Shown here piece by piece: positions 6,962-9,505 of a stretch of 9,505 nucleotides of DNA. The position numbers were made by a program, and so were the translations under genes. The DNA comes from an uncultured Lachnospiraceae bacterium (GTDB lineage Bacteria; Bacillota_A; Clostridia; Lachnospirales; Lachnospiraceae), in assembly GCA_910585855.1 (NCBI GenBank), contig CAJUGZ010000165.1, forward strand, positions 1 through 9,505. The letters run 5' to 3'. The notes below the pieces were generated by a model. The model searched no databases. It was not told the origin of the DNA and saw only the letters and a list, made by a program, of their open reading frames with translations. Every line of letters begins with the position of its first letter. Position 1 is the first letter of the stretch.

Positions 6962-8341
6962 ATGGAACACAAGAATACATGGACAAAATATAATACAGCT
7001 CAGATTGCAGAAGTAATGGATTATAATGAAGGATATAAAGCATATATTTCAAAGTGTAAAACAGAGAGGGAATGTGTGGAAGCGGCTATTTTAGATGCAA
7101 AGGCACATGGCTATGTAGATTTAAAGACGATAATAGAAGAAGGCGGGACGGTAAAAGCCGGGGATAAGGTTTATTTTAATAATATGGGAAAGGCGCTGGT
7201 TTTATTTCATATCGGAACAGAGAAATTAGAAAAAGGGATGAAGATTCTTGGAGCACATATTGATTCTCCAAGAATTGATTTAAAGCCAAATCCTTTTTAT
7301 GAGGATACGGAGTTGGCACTTTTGGATACACACTATTATGGAGGAATTAAGAAATATCAGTGGGTAACAATGCCTTTGGCTTTGCATGGGGTAGTAATCA
7401 AAAAGGATGGAACGGAGGTGAATATTGTAATCGGCGAGGCAGAAGAGGATCCGGTAGTTGGAATTACAGATTTGCTTCCTCATTTGGCAGCGTCACAGAT
7501 GGAGAAAAAGGCATCAAAAGTGATTGAAGGAGAGGATTTGAATATTTTAATCGGAAGTATGCCTTTAGAGGGAGAAGAAAAAGATGCTGTGAAAGCCAAT
7601 ATTTTAAAATGGTTAAAGGAACGTTATGATCTGGAAGAGGAAGATTTTATATCTGCTGAAATAGAAGCTGTTCCGGCAGGGAAAGCACGGGATTATGGTG
7701 TGGATCGCAGTATGATTATGGGATATGGACAGGATGATCGAGTTTGTGCTTATACTTCTTATACGGCGTTATTTGAGGTGGAAAATTCAGATAGAACAAA
7801 TGTCTGCCTTTTAGTAGATAAGGAAGAGGTCGGGAGTCAGGGAGCTACCGGGATGGGATCGCTGTTTTTTGAAAATGTTGTGGCAGAATTGATGAATTGT
7901 ATGGGGGATTATTCTGAATTAAAGGTACGGCGTGCATTGCAGAATTCGGTTATGCTTTCTTCTGATGTCAGTGCTGCTTTTGATCCGAATTATCCGGCTG
8001 TAAATGAAAAGAAAAATGCAGCTTATTTGAATAAGGGGATTTCTTTTAATAAATATGTGGGATCACGGGGGAAAGCAGGTTCGAATGATGCGAATCCAGA
8101 GTTTATTGCGAAGATTCGTGCAGCTTTCGAAAAACATCAGGTATCGTTTCAGATATCGGAGTTGGGAAAAGTAGATGAGGGCGGCGGCGGAACGATTGCA
8201 AAGTATATGGCAGTTTATAATATGGAAGTGATTGACAGTGGTGTGCCGGTGCTTAGTATGCATTCTCCTTGGGAGGTGGTAAGCAAGGCGGATGTCTATG
8301 AAGCGAAGCAGGGGTATGTCGCTTTTTTAAAGGAGATGTAG
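6962..8341 (+). CDS. M18 family zinc aminopeptidase
   Basis: A 459-residue cytosolic metallo-aminopeptidase that removes N-terminal residues from peptides, with acidic residues preferred in characterised M18 members. Metal and catalytic residues are visible in order: GAHID (97-101; H99, D101), GQDDR (256-260; bridging D258), DKEEVGS (286-292; base E288, ligand E289), SSDVSAA (333-339; D335) and SMHSPWE (432-438; H434). The length and the NKYVGSRGKAGSNDANPE region (363-380) fit the clostridial 'aminopeptidase 1' branch of M18. The ATG at 6962 has only a weak AGG-type site about 9 nt upstream. Upstream it is likely coupled to the first phosphatase; downstream a strong terminator begins 6 nt after its stop. 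Confidence 0.94.
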   Translation: MEHKNTWTKYNTAQIAEVMDYNEGYKAYISKCKTERECVEAAILDAKAHGYVDLKTIIEEGGTVKAGDKVYFNNMGKALVLFHIGTEKLEKGMKILGAHIDSPRIDLKPNPFYEDTELALLDTHYYGGIKKYQWVTMPLALHGVVIKKDGTEVNIVIGEAEEDPVVGITDLLPHLAASQMEKKASKVIEGEDLNILIGSMPLEGEEKDAVKANILKWLKERYDLEEEDFISAEIEAVPAGKARDYGVDRSMIMGYGQDDRVCAYTSYTALFEVENSDRTNVCLLVDKEEVGSQGATGMGSLFFENVVAELMNCMGDYSELKVRRALQNSVMLSSDVSAAFDPNYPAVNEKKNAAYLNKGISFNKYVGSRGKAGSNDANPEFIAKIRAAFEKHQVSFQISELGKVDEGGGGTIAKYMAVYNMEVIDSGVPVLSMHSPWEVVSKADVYEAKQGYVAFLKEM

Positions 8342-8346
8342 TGAAT

Positions 8347-8377
8347 AAGAACCTTCTTTTTTGAGGGTTCTTTTTTT
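8347..8377 (+). terminator. Strong intrinsic terminator after the aminopeptidase gene
   Basis: AAGAACCTTC (8347-8356) pairs with GAGGGTTCTT (8363-8372), a 10-bp stem with one T-G wobble and a 6-nt T loop, and a run of seven T follows (8371-8377). It begins 6 nt after the aminopeptidase stop and ends only 17 nt before the ATG of the next gene, just upstream of that gene's GGGAGAG ribosome binding site. Confidence 0.9.
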
Positions 8378-8394
8378 GGTAGTGGGAGAGAAAG

Positions 8395-9192
8395 ATGAGC
8401 CATTATGTGATAAGTGATATTCATGGATGTTATAAAGAGTTTCTTTTTATGTTGGATAAGATTGGGTTTTCGGATTCGGATTGTTTAATTATAGCGGGGG
8501 ATTTTATTGATCGAGGGAAACAAAGTTATGAAATGCTGAGGTGGATAGAGAATTGCCCAAAGAATGTTCGGTTGATTCGAGGGAATCATGAAGAGGAGTT
8601 TGCAGTATATATTCTTTTGATGTTTCAGTTAAATAAGAAAGAACAGTTGGAAACGGATTTTTCTTCATATAAGGATACGGCTGCATTGTATAAAACGATA
8701 AAGTATGGGTTTCGATATTATAGGATGAAGGGGTTTTATTTTGATTTGTATGGGACGATTGGGAAATTAATAAGTGTTAATCATGTTACATTGGAGGATT
8801 TGTTTCGATGGCTTCAGATAATTTGCGGGTTGCCTTATTATTATGAGGAGAAGATAGGGGAGAAGAATTGCGTGGTGGTTCATGCTGGGTATGCGGAGAG
8901 ATTGGAGGATATTGGTACAAAGTTTTCTGAACTGAAAGAGTTTTATATTTATGCTAGGGAGGAAAGCTGTCAATTAGGAGGCAAGAAGCATGGGATTGTA
9001 GTAGCTGGACATACACCTACTATATTAAGAGAGAGTTTTGCTTATAATAAGGGGAATGTGTTTCGGTATTATGATCAGGAAAAGGATTGTATTTTTTATG
9101 ATATAGACTGTGGATGTGTATTTCGCCGTCAGGAAGCGGATGCAAAACTTGCGTGTATTCGTTTGGAAGATGAAAAGGTATTTTATGTGTGA
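8395..9192 (+). CDS. PPP-type metallophosphoesterase, second paralogue
   Basis: A 265-residue phosphatase of the same type as the gene at 6221. The metal-binding set is complete: SDIHG (7-11; D8, H10), GDFIDRG (35-41; D36, D39), GNHE (63-66), VHAG (162-165; H163) and GHT (195-197; H196), followed by DIDCG (226-230). The N-terminal 65 residues closely resemble the first paralogue (both have ISDIHGCY or TSDIHGCY and GFSDSD or FSDTD). The middle part (about 75-155) is longer and divergent, so substrate recognition may differ. The ATG at 8395 follows GGGAGAG (8384-8390). The strong terminator ends 17 nt before it, so expression needs read-through or a promoter inside the aminopeptidase gene. No clear terminator follows before the RNA-like element near 9260. 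Confidence 0.88.
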   Translation: MSHYVISDIHGCYKEFLFMLDKIGFSDSDCLIIAGDFIDRGKQSYEMLRWIENCPKNVRLIRGNHEEEFAVYILLMFQLNKKEQLETDFSSYKDTAALYKTIKYGFRYYRMKGFYFDLYGTIGKLISVNHVTLEDLFRWLQIICGLPYYYEEKIGEKNCVVVHAGYAERLEDIGTKFSELKEFYIYAREESCQLGGKKHGIVVAGHTPTILRESFAYNKGNVFRYYDQEKDCIFYDIDCGCVFRRQEADAKLACIRLEDEKVFYV

Positions 9193-9261
9193 ATATGTTT
9201 TTATAACAAAGGGTAGATTGTAAAGGATAATAAATTTTAATAAGTTTTTTGGAATTGGGGA

Positions 9262-9443
9262 GGACGCCAGATTCGAAAACGATGGGCAGCCTGCTGTTCC
9301 GGTTTCCAAAAAGCAAGAAGTTCTAAGACTTCTGCCGTTCTATGCATCCAACCGGACAGACCGGGGCGCAATTCGCCCTTACTACAACCGAAATGGAATT
9401 GGTGTAAGGAAGGATTTTATCAGCCATAAACCATCCGCTTTTC
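9262..9443 (+). ncRNA. Structured RNA-like intergenic element, copy 2
   Basis: This occupies the gene-free right end (9193-9505). It shares three blocks with copy 1: GGACGCCAG (9262-9270, identical), the block 9339-9365 containing TCCAACCGGAC, and 9401-9425 (23 of 25 bases identical, including GGAAGGATTTTA). The closing helix is GAAAA-CG-ATGG (9275-9285) with CCAT-c-CG-c-TTTTC (9431-9443), 11 bp with two single-base bulges, in the same place as the unrelated 11-bp helix of copy 1. Inside are a hairpin AGAAGT/ACTTCT (9316-9321, 9328-9333) extended by GC/GC, and CCGG/CCGG (9352-9355, 9361-9364). About 36 extra bases absent from copy 1 form two hairpins: GGGCG/CGCCC (9364-9368, 9374-9378), and CTTAC..ACC with GGTGTAAG (9378-9389, 9401-9408). 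No reading frame here looks real. The family is not recognised. Confidence 0.62.
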
Positions 9444-9451
9444 TATTATTC

Positions 9452-9475
9452 GGGCTAAACACGCCCCTTTTTTTT
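9452..9475 (+). terminator. Probable terminator of the copy 2 RNA
   Basis: GGGC (9452-9455) and GCCC (9463-9466) form a short GC stem with a 7-nt loop, followed directly by C and eight T (9468-9475). As an alternative, GGGG before the element (9257-9260) could pair with CCCC (9464-9467) and close the whole domain just before the T-run. The T-run on the plus strand is the main clue to the element's orientation. Confidence 0.45.
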
Positions 9476-9505
9476 CACACCCTGCATAAAAGCAGGATGT
9501 GAAAA
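9472..9505. repeat. Palindrome at the right window edge
   Basis: TTTTCACACCCTGC (9472-9485) and GCAGGATGTGAAAA (9492-9505) form a 14-position inverted repeat around ATAAAA, with one mismatch on the plus strand (C9480/A9497) that becomes a G-U pair on the minus strand. T-runs lie on the 5' side and A-runs on the 3' side on both strands, the opposite of an intrinsic terminator. The arm may continue beyond the window. Confidence 0.7.

Noticed and set aside
9020..9316. Two overlapping minus-strand reading frames near the right end
   Set aside because: They lie antisense to the end of the second phosphatase and across the copy 2 element, with no family features.
1..9505. CRISPR arrays, tRNA or rRNA genes, phage genes
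   Set aside because: No regularly spaced repeats, tRNA cloverleaf, rRNA sequence or phage proteins were seen on either strand.

Overview
The window looks like a chromosomal segment of a low-GC Gram-positive anaerobe of the class Clostridia, most likely a gut Lachnospiraceae. This is inferred from the AT-rich coding sequence, Firmicutes-style ribosome binding sites (AAGGAG, AAAGGAG), extended -10 promoters and the families present. No rRNA, tRNA, CRISPR array, integrase or transposase is visible, so most of the genes look like housekeeping or core accessory genes. The unusual material is in the gaps between them.

Layout. (1) 1-1728, minus strand: a potassium uptake operon, trkA followed by the 5' part of trkH, which runs off the left edge. 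(2) 1729-2194: a 466-bp gap with the trkA promoter, a structured RNA-like element (copy 1, about 1895-2046) and an extended -10 promoter for the next gene. (3) 2195-5169, plus strand: a membrane-anchored spermidine-synthase-like protein and a UMF1-type major facilitator transporter. (4) 5170-5467: an elaborate inverted-repeat and pseudoknot element of a different kind. (5) 5468-5998, minus strand: a small two-helix membrane protein with a YcxB-like domain, divergent from the next cluster. (6) 6221-9192, plus strand: a PPP-type metallophosphoesterase, an M18 zinc aminopeptidase, a strong terminator, then a second PPP-type metallophosphoesterase that resembles the first. (7) 9193-9505: a second copy of the structured RNA-like element, a probable terminator, and a palindrome cut by the window edge.

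How the genes relate. TrkA is the cytosolic nucleotide-binding regulator of the TrkH channel, so that pair has a clear joint role. The plus-strand cluster 6221-9192 joins two predicted protein or dinucleotide phosphatases to a cytosolic peptidase. Its shared purpose is not evident, and the terminator splits the cluster transcriptionally.

The main discovery lead is the pair of intergenic elements at about 1895-2046 and 9262-9443. They share three conserved blocks (9/9, about 25 of 29, and 23/25 bases), and in both an 11-bp closing helix sits at the same place although its sequence is entirely different. That compensatory pattern points to a structured RNA family present at least twice within 8 kb. 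The 5184-5361 element is a second, separate RNA-like structure with a perfect 7-bp pseudoknot.
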